This document shows, in pieces, positions 57,108 to 64,000 of a stretch of DNA of 64,000 bases. Numbering within the stretch: the first letter of the stretch is position 1; the number at the start of each line of letters is the position of its first letter. The translations under genes and the position numbers were made by a program. Source of the stretch: Gryllotalpicola ginsengisoli DSM 22003 (GTDB taxonomy: Bacteria; Actinomycetota; Actinomycetes; Actinomycetales; Microbacteriaceae); NCBI RefSeq assembly GCF_000419445.1, contig NZ_AULK01000001.1, positions 124,001 to 188,000 of the forward strand, read 5' to 3'. Under the pieces are notes generated by a model. That model saw only the letters and a program-made list of their open reading frames with translations. It was not told the DNA's origin and ran no database searches.

Positions 57108-58526
57108 TTAGCCGACCGATCCTTCCATGCCCATCTCGATGAGCTTGTTCAACTCGAGTGCGTACTCCATCGGCAGCTCGCGCGCGATCGGCTCGATGAA
57201 TCCGCGCACGATCATGGCCATCGCCTCGTCCTCGGGCAGGCCGCGGCTCATCAGGTAGAACAGCTGCTCCTCGCTGACCTTCGAGACGGTCGCCTCGTGG
57301 CCGAGCTGCACGTCGTCGACGCGGATGTCGATGGCGGGGTAGGTGTCCGAGCGGGAGATCGTGTCCACCAGCAGCGCGTCGCAGCGCACCGTGTTGGCCG
57401 AGTGGTGCGCCTTGGCGTCGACCCGCACCTCGCCGCGGTAGCCGGCGCGGCCGCCGCCGCGGGCGATCGACTTGGAGACGATCGACGACTGCGTGTACGG
57501 CGCCATGTGGATCATCTTCGCGCCCGCGTCCTGGTGCTGGCCGGGGCCGGCGAAGGCGACGGACAGGGTCTCGCCCTTGGCGTGCTCGCCCATCAGGTAG
57601 ATCGACGGGTACTTCATCGTCACCTTCGAGCCGATGTTGCCGTCGATCCACTCCATGGTCGCGCCCTCGTGGGCGACGGCGCGCTTGGTGACCAGGTTGT
57701 AGACGTTGTTCGACCAGTTCTGGATCGTCGTGTAGCGCACGCGGGCGTTCTTCTTCACGATGATCTCGACCACGGCCGAGTGCAGGGAGTCGCTCTTGTA
57801 GATCGGTGCCGTGCAGCCCTCGATGTAGTGCACGTAGCTGCCCTCGTCGGCGATGATCAGCGTGCGCTCGAACTGGCCCATGTTCTCCGTGTTGATGCGG
57901 AAGTAGGCCTGCAGCGGGATCTCGACGTGCACCCCCTTCGGCACGTACACGAAGGAGCCGCCCGACCACACCGCGGTGTTCAGCGCTGCGAACTTGTTGT
58001 CGCCGGCGGGGATGACGGTGCCGAAGTACTCCTCGAAGAACTCCGGGTGCTCGCGCAGCGCCGTGTCGGTGTCGAGGAAGATCACGCCCTGCTTCTCGAG
58101 GTCCTCGCGGATCTGGTGGTAGACCACCTCGGACTCGTACTGGGCGGCCACGCCGGCGACGAGGCGCTGGCGCTCGGCCTCGGGGATGCCGAGCTTCTCG
58201 TAGGTGTTCCGGATGTCCTCCGGCAGCTCTTCCCAGCTGGTCGCCTGCTTCTCGGTGGAGCGGACGAAGTACTTGATGTTGTCGAAGTCGATCTCCGACA
58301 GGTCGGCGCCCCAGGTGGGCATCGGCTTGCGGCGGAAGACGTCGAGCGCCTTCAGTCGCCGCTGCAGCATCCATTCCGGCTCGTTCTTCAGAGCCGAGAT
58401 GTCGCTGACGACCTCCGTGGAGAGACCGCGGCGGGCGGACGCACCTGCGGCGTCCGGGTCCGACCAGCCGAACTCGTACTGGCCGAGGCCCTCGAGCTCA
58501 GGACGGTCGATGAGAACGTCTGACAT
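57108..58526 (-). CDS. sufB: Fe-S cluster assembly protein SufB
   Basis: 472 residues. [31 protein letters not shown] and [66 protein letters not shown] match SufB. It is the scaffold on which Fe-S clusters are formed. The conserved Cys-containing segment [19 protein letters not shown] is present. First gene of the suf cluster; GAGG precedes ATG 58526. No sufR is seen upstream. The 143-bp gap to ctaA contains only the short inverted repeat below. Confidence 0.97.
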   Translation of the reverse strand: MSDVLIDRPELEGLGQYEFGWSDPDAAGASARRGLSTEVVSDISALKNEPEWMLQRRLKALDVFRRKPMPTWGADLSEIDFDNIKYFVRSTEKQATSWEELPEDIRNTYEKLGIPEAERQRLVAGVAAQYESEVVYHQIREDLEKQGVIFLDTDTALREHPEFFEEYFGTVIPAGDNKFAALNTAVWSGGSFVYVPKGVHVEIPLQAYFRINTENMGQFERTLIIADEGSYVHYIEGCTAPIYKSDSLHSAVVEIIVKKNARVRYTTIQNWSNNVYNLVTKRAVAHEGATMEWIDGNIGSKVTMKYPSIYLMGEHAKGETLSVAFAGPGQHQDAGAKMIHMAPYTQSSIVSKSIARGGGRAGYRGEVRVDAKAHHSANTVRCDALLVDTISRSDTYPAIDIRVDDVQLGHEATVSKVSEEQLFYLMSRGLPEDEAMAMIVRGFIEPIARELPMEYALELNKLIEMGMEGSVG

Positions 58527-58554
58527 ATCTAACCTCGCTTACTGCCGCCCGTGA

Positions 58555-58570
58555 CCGGTTATCAGACCGG
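58555..58570. promoter_or_regulatory. Short inverted repeat upstream of sufB
   Basis: CCGGT-N6-ACCGG about 30 bp before the sufB start. It is only five base pairs per arm; a Fe-S-responsive operator is conceivable but unsupported. Confidence 0.2.
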
Positions 58571-58669
58571 CTCGTCCCCTGCTGCGGAAGGTCACGAGTC
58601 GACCCCCGCGGTAGACGATTGTGCGGATGGCTGGCGGGCGCGCGCCGCGCACCCCTGAACCAGGAAAGT

Positions 58670-59644
58670 CTACAGAACTGATGCGCGCGGCGCCGGTGAA
58701 ACCGCCGTGACGGATGCCTGGGCCGTGTGCACGCTCGGGAACAGCGTCGGATTCACGTCGAGCAGCACCCGCAGCGCCCCCACCCACACCAGCGCCGCGC
58801 CGAGCAGATGCAGCGCCACCAGCGCCTCGGGCAGGTGCGTCACGGACTGCACCACGCCGAGGAGCGCCTGCGCGACGACCACCACGACGAACACGGCGGC
58901 GCGCAGCCGCGGCACCGCGGCATCCGTGCCCCTGAGAGCCAGCCACAGCACGACGCCCAGCGCGAGCGTGGCCGTGCCGAGCACCGCGTGCGCGACCGTG
59001 ATGCCGACCCAGTCGAAGCCCATGCGCGGCACGTCGCTCGAGTCGCCCGAGTGCGGGCCGGAGCCGGAGACGAGCGTGCCGACGACGACCAGCACGGTCG
59101 TGAGCGCGATCAGCCACCAGCTCAGGGCGCGGACGCGGGCGGTGGGCCGATAGTCCGTCGGCTGCTCGTGCACGCGGTGCCAGGTGAGCGCGGTCGTGGT
59201 CAGCAGCGCGATCGCGGTGACGAAGTGCAGGGCCACGACGTACGGGTTGAGGTCGGCCAGCACGCTCATGCCGCCGATGACGGCGTTGGCGACGACGAGC
59301 CAGAACTGGCTCCAGGCGAGCCTCGTGATGCTGCGCACCCGCGGCTTCTGCAGCCGCGCGGCGACGATCACCCACCCGACCACGACGACGATGCAGCCGG
59401 TGATCATGCGGTTGGTCTGCTCGATCATGCGGTGCAGGTCGGGCGAGATCGGATCGATGACGTACTGGCCGTCGCAGGTGGGCCAGGTGGGGCAGCCGAG
59501 GCCGGAGCCGGTCACGCGCACCACTCCCCCGGTCAGGATGATCAGGATGCTCACCACGAGGGCGGCCGTGGTCGCCCAGCGCAGGCTGCGGGGCGAGAGG
59601 GTCCAGCGGTCGGCGGCCCAGCCGAGCGGGGTGCGCAGCGCCAT
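58670..59644 (-). CDS. ctaA: Heme A synthase CtaA
   Basis: 324 residues, about eight membrane helices. ILTGGVVRVTGSGLGCPTWPTCDGQ is the signature of the Cox15/CtaA family, with the conserved His in RMIEQTNRM, VVALHFVTAIAL and VAHAVLGTATLALGV positions. It oxidises heme O to heme A for cytochrome oxidase. ATG 59644 shares one base with the ctaB stop (TGATG), so it is coupled to ctaB. A SURF1 gene lies in the same window. Confidence 0.94.
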   Translation of the reverse strand: MALRTPLGWAADRWTLSPRSLRWATTAALVVSILIILTGGVVRVTGSGLGCPTWPTCDGQYVIDPISPDLHRMIEQTNRMITGCIVVVVGWVIVAARLQKPRVRSITRLAWSQFWLVVANAVIGGMSVLADLNPYVVALHFVTAIALLTTTALTWHRVHEQPTDYRPTARVRALSWWLIALTTVLVVVGTLVSGSGPHSGDSSDVPRMGFDWVGITVAHAVLGTATLALGVVLWLALRGTDAAVPRLRAAVFVVVVVAQALLGVVQSVTHLPEALVALHLLGAALVWVGALRVLLDVNPTLFPSVHTAQASVTAVSPAPRASVL

Positions 59645-60567
59645 CAGAACGGCATCAGCGGGTCGATGGCGACCGCGAGGAACAGGATCGACAGGTACGT
59701 GATCGAGCCGTGGAACACGCGCATCGGCGACACGTCCTCGTGCCGGATCGCCAGGTGGTACAGCCGGTGCGTCTCGTAGACGAACCAGCCGCCCGCCGCG
59801 AGGGCGCCGATGGTGTAGACGACGCCCATGTGGGCGACCGGCACGAGCAGCAGCGAGCAGACCACCGTGGCCCACGCGTACAGGATGACCTGCAGGCCGA
59901 CGGCGGCGCGGCCGCGCACCACGCCGAGCATGGGCACGCCGACCTGCTTGTAGTCGTCGCGGTACTTCATCGACAGCGGCCAGTAGTGCGGCGGCGTCCA
60001 CAGGAACACGACCGCGAACAGGATGAACGGTGCCCAGCTCAGGCCGTCGGTCACCGCGCTCCACCCGATCAGCACCGGGAAGCATCCGGCGATGCCTCCC
60101 CAGATGATGTTCTGCGCGGTGCGGCGCTTGAGCCAGAGCGTGTAGACGAAGACGTAGAACAGGATCGCCGCGACGGACAGGCCGGCGGCGAGCAGGTTGG
60201 TGGTGAGCGCCAGCCACACCGTGGAGACGACGCCGAGGATCCACGCGAACACGAGGCCCTCGCGCGGCGTGACCTCACCGGTCACCAGCGGCCGGTTCTT
60301 GGTGCGCTTCATGACCGCGTCGATGTCGCGGTCGATGTACATGTTGAACGCGGCGGCGCTGCCGGCGGACAGGGCGCCCCCCACGACCGTCGCGATCACG
60401 AGCCAGAGGTTCGGAAGGCCGTCGGCGGCGAGGATCATCACGGGGATCGTGGTCACCAGCAGCAGCTCCATGACACGCGGCTTGGTGAGTGCGACATAGG
60501 CGAGCGCCTTGCGTCGCAGCCCGGTGCGCTCGGGGCGCTCGACCGGGCTCTCTACGGTGATCCCCAT
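59644..60567 (-). CDS. ctaB: Heme O synthase (protoheme IX farnesyltransferase) CtaB
   Basis: 307 residues, nine or so membrane helices. The UbiA prenyltransferase motif [35 protein letters not shown] and [24 protein letters not shown] are characteristic. It adds a farnesyl group to protoheme. Ribosome-binding site AAGGAGCC lies before ATG 60567. ctaB-ctaA form one unit, divergent from tkt across 259 bp. Confidence 0.95.
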   Translation of the reverse strand: MGITVESPVERPERTGLRRKALAYVALTKPRVMELLLVTTIPVMILAADGLPNLWLVIATVVGGALSAGSAAAFNMYIDRDIDAVMKRTKNRPLVTGEVTPREGLVFAWILGVVSTVWLALTTNLLAAGLSVAAILFYVFVYTLWLKRRTAQNIIWGGIAGCFPVLIGWSAVTDGLSWAPFILFAVVFLWTPPHYWPLSMKYRDDYKQVGVPMLGVVRGRAAVGLQVILYAWATVVCSLLLVPVAHMGVVYTIGALAAGGWFVYETHRLYHLAIRHEDVSPMRVFHGSITYLSILFLAVAIDPLMPF

Positions 60568-60826
60568 GGCTCCTTCGTAACGTCGGCTTGCGCGCCTCAG
60601 TCTAGATGACGGGGGCCGACCCCCAACGGGGGCGCGTGCGCGACTATGCTTGAGAGTGCTCGCCTTCCGGGGCTTCGCACAGACATCTAAAACACTCCGA
60701 CCTCACGGCTGGGAGAAGTCTGCGAACCGCCGCGGGTGCCGAAGACGTCTGCGGCGCGCACAACCGATATAGCGGCGGGTGATCTGAACGGCCCGCCCGC
60801 ACGAATAGTGGGAAAGGTCAAATTCA
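60568..60826. other. 259-bp divergent intergenic region between ctaB and tkt
   Basis: Contains a G-tract/C-tract stretch (60611-60633) that can fold into alternative short hairpins, a -10-like TATGCT at 60645-60650 for the plus strand, and an AT-richer segment ending in AAAGGTCAAATTCA before GTG 60827. I recognise no riboswitch. The leader to tkt would be about 170 nt. Confidence 0.4.
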
Positions 60827-62935
60827 GTGGCAGCTCTGCAATGGGATCCCATTGACAACAAGGCGGTCGACACGGTCCGCGTCCTCGCGGCCGACGCCGT
60901 GGAGAAGGTCGGAAACGGGCATCCCGGGACCGCCATGAGCCTGGCCCCCGCCGCCTACCTGCTCTGGCAGAAGGTCATGCGGCGCGACCCGAGCGATGAC
61001 CAGTGGATCGGCCGCGACCGCTTCATCCTGTCGATCGGCCACAGCTCCCTGACGCAGTACATCCAGCTCTACCTGGGCGGATACGGCCTCGAGCTCGACG
61101 ACATCAAGGCGCTGCGCACCTGGGGCTCGCTCACCCCCGGCCACCCCGAGTACGGGCACACCAAGGGCGTCGAGATCACCACCGGCCCGCTGGGCCAGGG
61201 CCTCGCCTCGGCCGTCGGCTTCGCCTACGCGCAGCGTTACGAGCGCGGCCTGTTCGACCCGGACGCCGCGCCCGGCACCTCGCCCTTCGACCACTACGTC
61301 TACGTGATGGCCGGCGACGGCGACATCGAGGAGGGCGTCACCAGCGAGGCCGGCCAGCTCGCCGGCACCCAGCAGCTCGGCAACCTCGTCGTCATCTACG
61401 ACAAGAACCACATCTCCATCGAGGACAACACCGACATCGCCCTGTCGGAGGACACCGCCAAGCGCTACGAGGCGTACGGATGGCACGTGCAGACGGTCGA
61501 CTGGAAGAAGACCGGCGAGTACGTGGAGGACGTGCAGGAGCTCTTCGACGCGATCGAGGCGGCGAAGGCCGTCACCGACAAGCCGTCGATCATCATCCTC
61601 AAGACCATCATCGGCTGGCCCGCCCCCACCAAGCAGGGCACCGGCAAGGTGCACGGCTCGAAGCTGGGCGCCGAGGAGGTCGCCGCGATCAAGAAGGTGC
61701 TCGGCTTCGACCCCGAGAAGAGCTTCGAGGTCGACCCCGAGGTGCTGGCGCACACCCGCAAGGCCGTCGAGCGCGGCAAGCAGCAGCGCGCCGAGTGGCA
61801 GCAGGCGTTCGACGCCTGGGCCGCGGCGAACCCCGAGCGCAAGGCGCTGTTCGACCGTCTCGAGGCGGGCGAGCTGCCCGAGGACCTCGAGGCCGCGCTG
61901 CCCGCCTTCGAGGCCGGCAAGGACGTCTCGACCCGCGCCGCCAGCGGCAAGGTCATCAACGCGCTCGCGGGCCGGCTGCCCGAGCTGTGGGGCGGGTCGG
62001 CCGACCTGGCCGAGTCGAACAACACGACCATCGAGGGCGGTGGCTCCTTCCTGCCCGCCTCGATCACCACTCCCGAGTGGGGCCAGGGCAACCCCTACGG
62101 CCGCATCCTGCACTTCGGCATCCGCGAGCACGCGATGGGCGCGATCCTGAACGGCATCGTGCTGCACGGCAAGACCCGCGCCTTCGGCGGCACCTTCCTT
62201 CAGTTCGCCGACTACATGCGCCCGGCCGTGCGCCTCGCCGCGCTGATGAAGATCCCCTCGATCTTCGTCTGGACCCACGACTCCGTCGCCCTCGGCGAGG
62301 ACGGCCCGACGCACCAGCCGGTCGAGCACCTCGCCGCGCTGCGGGCCATCCCCCAGCTGGCGGTCGTGCGCCCCGGCGACGCGAACGAGACCGCGTACGC
62401 CTGGCTCGAGATCCTGAAGCGCCAGGACGGCCCGGTCGGTATCGCGCTGACCCGCCAGAACATCCCGACCTTCGAGCGCGGCGAGGGCGAGGCCTCCGGT
62501 GAGACCTTCGCCTCCGCGAAGTTCGTCGGCAAGGGCGCGTACGTGCTCGCCGAGGCGCCGAACGGCACCCCGGACGTGATCATCCTCGCCACCGGCAGCG
62601 AGCTGCAGCTCGCCGTGAACGCCCGCGCCGAGCTGGCCAAGGAGGGCGTCAACGCGCGCGTCGTGTCGGTGCCGAGCCAGGAGTGGTTCGCCGAGCAGAG
62701 CGACGAGTACAAGGAAGCGGTGCTCCCGGCATCCGTCACCGCACGTGTCGCGGTCGAGGCGGGTATCGCCATGCCGTGGCACAGCTGGGTGGGCGACAAG
62801 GGACGAATCGTCTCGATCGAGCACTTCGGCGCCTCGGCCGACTACAAGACCCTGTTCGAGAAGTTCGGCATCACCACCGAGGCCGTCGTCGCCGCCGCGA
62901 AGGAATCGCTCGCGGCGCTGACCCCCTCGCTGTGA
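60827..62935 (+). CDS. tkt: Transketolase
   Basis: 702 residues from GTG 60827. Thiamine-diphosphate motif [50 protein letters not shown] at the N-terminus, [20 protein letters not shown] in the pyrimidine domain and [28 protein letters not shown] in the C-terminal domain are all intact. It transfers two-carbon units in the non-oxidative pentose phosphate pathway. tal follows after 32 bp. AAAGG (60814-60818) is a plausible ribosome-binding site. Confidence 0.97.
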   Translation: MAALQWDPIDNKAVDTVRVLAADAVEKVGNGHPGTAMSLAPAAYLLWQKVMRRDPSDDQWIGRDRFILSIGHSSLTQYIQLYLGGYGLELDDIKALRTWGSLTPGHPEYGHTKGVEITTGPLGQGLASAVGFAYAQRYERGLFDPDAAPGTSPFDHYVYVMAGDGDIEEGVTSEAGQLAGTQQLGNLVVIYDKNHISIEDNTDIALSEDTAKRYEAYGWHVQTVDWKKTGEYVEDVQELFDAIEAAKAVTDKPSIIILKTIIGWPAPTKQGTGKVHGSKLGAEEVAAIKKVLGFDPEKSFEVDPEVLAHTRKAVERGKQQRAEWQQAFDAWAAANPERKALFDRLEAGELPEDLEAALPAFEAGKDVSTRAASGKVINALAGRLPELWGGSADLAESNNTTIEGGGSFLPASITTPEWGQGNPYGRILHFGIREHAMGAILNGIVLHGKTRAFGGTFLQFADYMRPAVRLAALMKIPSIFVWTHDSVALGEDGPTHQPVEHLAALRAIPQLAVVRPGDANETAYAWLEILKRQDGPVGIALTRQNIPTFERGEGEASGETFASAKFVGKGAYVLAEAPNGTPDVIILATGSELQLAVNARAELAKEGVNARVVSVPSQEWFAEQSDEYKEAVLPASVTARVAVEAGIAMPWHSWVGDKGRIVSIEHFGASADYKTLFEKFGITTEAVVAAAKESLAALTPSL

Positions 62936-62967
62936 CCCGAGAGATCTCAAGGAAAGAAGAAACCGAC

Positions 62968-64000
62968 ATGACTACTCCTACCGCGGAACTCAGCGCAGCC
63001 GGCGTCAGCATCTGGCTCGACGACCTGTCGCGCACCCGGATCACCTCCGGCGGCCTCAAGAAGCTGATCGACGAGAAGAACGTGGTCGGCGTGACGACGA
63101 ACCCGACCATCTTCGCCGCCGCCATCGGCAAGGGCGAGGGCTACCAGGAGAAGCTGGCCGAGCTGGCCCGCGCCGGCAAGAGCGCCACCGAGGCGATCTT
63201 CGAGCTGACCACCGCTGACGTGGCGGATGCGTCGGACATCTTCGCCCCCATCTTCGAGTCCACCGGCGGCGTCGACGGCCGCGTGTCGATCGAGGTCGAG
63301 CCCGGCCTCGCGCACGACGCCGCGGGCACCATCGCCCAGGCCGAGGAGCTCGCCAAGAAGGTCGGCCGCCCCAACGCGCTGATCAAGATCCCCGCCACCG
63401 TCGAGGGCCTCGAGGCGATCGCGGCCGTGATCGGCAAGGGCATCAGCGTCAACGTCACGCTGATCTTCTCGCTGCAGCGCTACCGCGAGGTCATCAACGC
63501 CTACCTGACCGGTCTCGAGACCGCCAAGGCCAACGGCATCGACCTCTCCGGCATCCAGTCGGTCGCCTCGTTCTTCGTCTCGCGCGTCGACACCGAGATC
63601 GACAAGCGCCTCGCGGCGATCGGCACCGACGAGGCCCTCGCCCTGAAGAGCAAGGCCGGCATCGCCAACGCCCAGCTCGCCTACCAGGTGTTCGAGCAGG
63701 AGTTCGCCACCGAGCGCGCCAAGGCCCTGCTCGCCGCCGGCGCCAACCTGCAGCGCCCGCTGTGGGCCTCGACCGGCGTCAAGGACCCGTCGCTGCCCGA
63801 CACGCTCTACGTGACCGGGCTGGTCGCCAAGGGCGTCGTGAACACCATGCCCGAGAAGACCCTCGAGGCGACCTTCGACCACGGCGTGGTCGAGGGCGAC
63901 ACCATCACCGGCCACTACGACGAGGCGAACGCCGTGCTCGACGGCCTGGCCAAGGTGGGCGTCGACTACGACGACGTCACCGCCGTGCTCGAGAAGGAGG
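62968..64000 (+). CDS. tal: Transaldolase (C-terminus cut by window edge)
   Basis: 344 codons visible from ATG 62968, close to the usual length of about 370. The start region has AAGGAAAGAAG as ribosome-binding site. [49 protein letters not shown] with the Schiff-base Lys and [14 protein letters not shown] are the hallmarks of the TalB-like actinobacterial class. It exchanges three-carbon units with transketolase's products. It sits in the same unit as tkt; zwf/opcA-type genes typically follow but lie outside the window. Confidence 0.97.
   Translation, partial: MTTPTAELSAAGVSIWLDDLSRTRITSGGLKKLIDEKNVVGVTTNPTIFAAAIGKGEGYQEKLAELARAGKSATEAIFELTTADVADASDIFAPIFESTGGVDGRVSIEVEPGLAHDAAGTIAQAEELAKKVGRPNALIKIPATVEGLEAIAAVIGKGISVNVTLIFSLQRYREVINAYLTGLETAKANGIDLSGIQSVASFFVSRVDTEIDKRLAAIGTDEALALKSKAGIANAQLAYQVFEQEFATERAKALLAAGANLQRPLWASTGVKDPSLPDTLYVTGLVAKGVVNTMPEKTLEATFDHGVVEGDTITGHYDEANAVLDGLAKVGVDYDDVTAVLEKE

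Noticed and set aside
58590-58598. Further copy of the GGTCGACTC repeat upstream of sufB
   Set aside because: Only the nine-base word is shared, without hairpin centre or tail; chance occurrence is likely at this composition.
60568-60826. Riboswitch or small RNA in the tkt leader
   Set aside because: Only short G/C-tract hairpins are visible; no known conserved core could be recognised.

Overview
The window is about 64 kb of high-GC (roughly 70% G+C by eye) actinobacterial chromosome. Gene content and family-level features point to Microbacteriaceae, for example Microbacterium or a relative; this is inference, since no rRNA gene is present. Markers are RbpA, MshC (mycothiol), PafB/PafC, HelY, an ImuA'-ImuB-DnaE2 mutasome, GlgC with actinobacterial GlgA/GlgM, TreS, DUF3099 and DUF6328. 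I see no prophage, IS element, CRISPR array or integrative element. It is a core-genome segment, densely packed, with many GTGA/ATGA/TGATG overlaps; no gene-free stretch exceeds about 260 bp.

Layout. 1-7813: nucleotidyltransferase coupled to a UvrA-like ATPase, pterin dehydratase-VOC fusion, two tandem TetR regulators, S9 peptidase and an SDR enzyme. 7888-10538: NfeD, SPFH protein, GDPD and RbpA. 10542-26286: Lnt, HelY, a lipoprotein, TatC, TatA, PafC, PafB, an FKBP-like lipoprotein, TrmI, HAD phosphatase, PAC2, MshC, M20 peptidase, tRNA-Leu(GAG), a small acidic protein and UppP. This follows the order of the M. tuberculosis Rv2050-Rv2136c region but without the Pup-proteasome genes that sit there in mycobacteria. 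26312-33920: SulP transporter and the SOS mutasome. 34167-38849: DUF6328 protein, SF2 helicase, SGNH hydrolase, D,D-carboxypeptidase. 38871-46169: SpoU methyltransferase, sirtuin, phosphatase, GNAT, glycosyltransferase, hydrolase, TreS, exonuclease. 46266-52889: L31 type B, ABC ATPase, GlgM/GlgC divergon, SerB, FabG, DUF3099, a small Cys/His protein, SURF1. 52898-60567: ABC-F, SufT-like, SufC, Rieske protein, SufD, SufB, CtaA, CtaB. 60827-64000: transketolase and transaldolase (runs off the edge).

Functional threads: DNA damage response (imuA'-imuB-dnaE2 with a LexA-type box, pafBC, UvrA-like protein), Fe-S and heme/cytochrome oxidase biogenesis (suf, ctaAB, SURF1), glycogen/trehalose metabolism (glgC, glgM, treS), envelope assembly (lnt, tat, uppP, carboxypeptidase), and carbon metabolism through the non-oxidative pentose phosphate pathway.

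The most unusual signals are not genes. Two short tandem-repeat arrays 16 kb apart share identical 9- and 12-nt ends around a hairpin whose two stem arms differ in a compensatory way. A 32-bp element occurs after dnaE2 and again, in inverted orientation, inside the imuB reading frame. About eighteen transcription-unit starts show TANNNT exactly 6-8 nt before the start codon, which predicts leaderless mRNAs. The word CGGATGC/GCATCCG is over-used and often forms inverted pairs. The GDPD gene appears to start at CTG. I found no wholly new multigene system.
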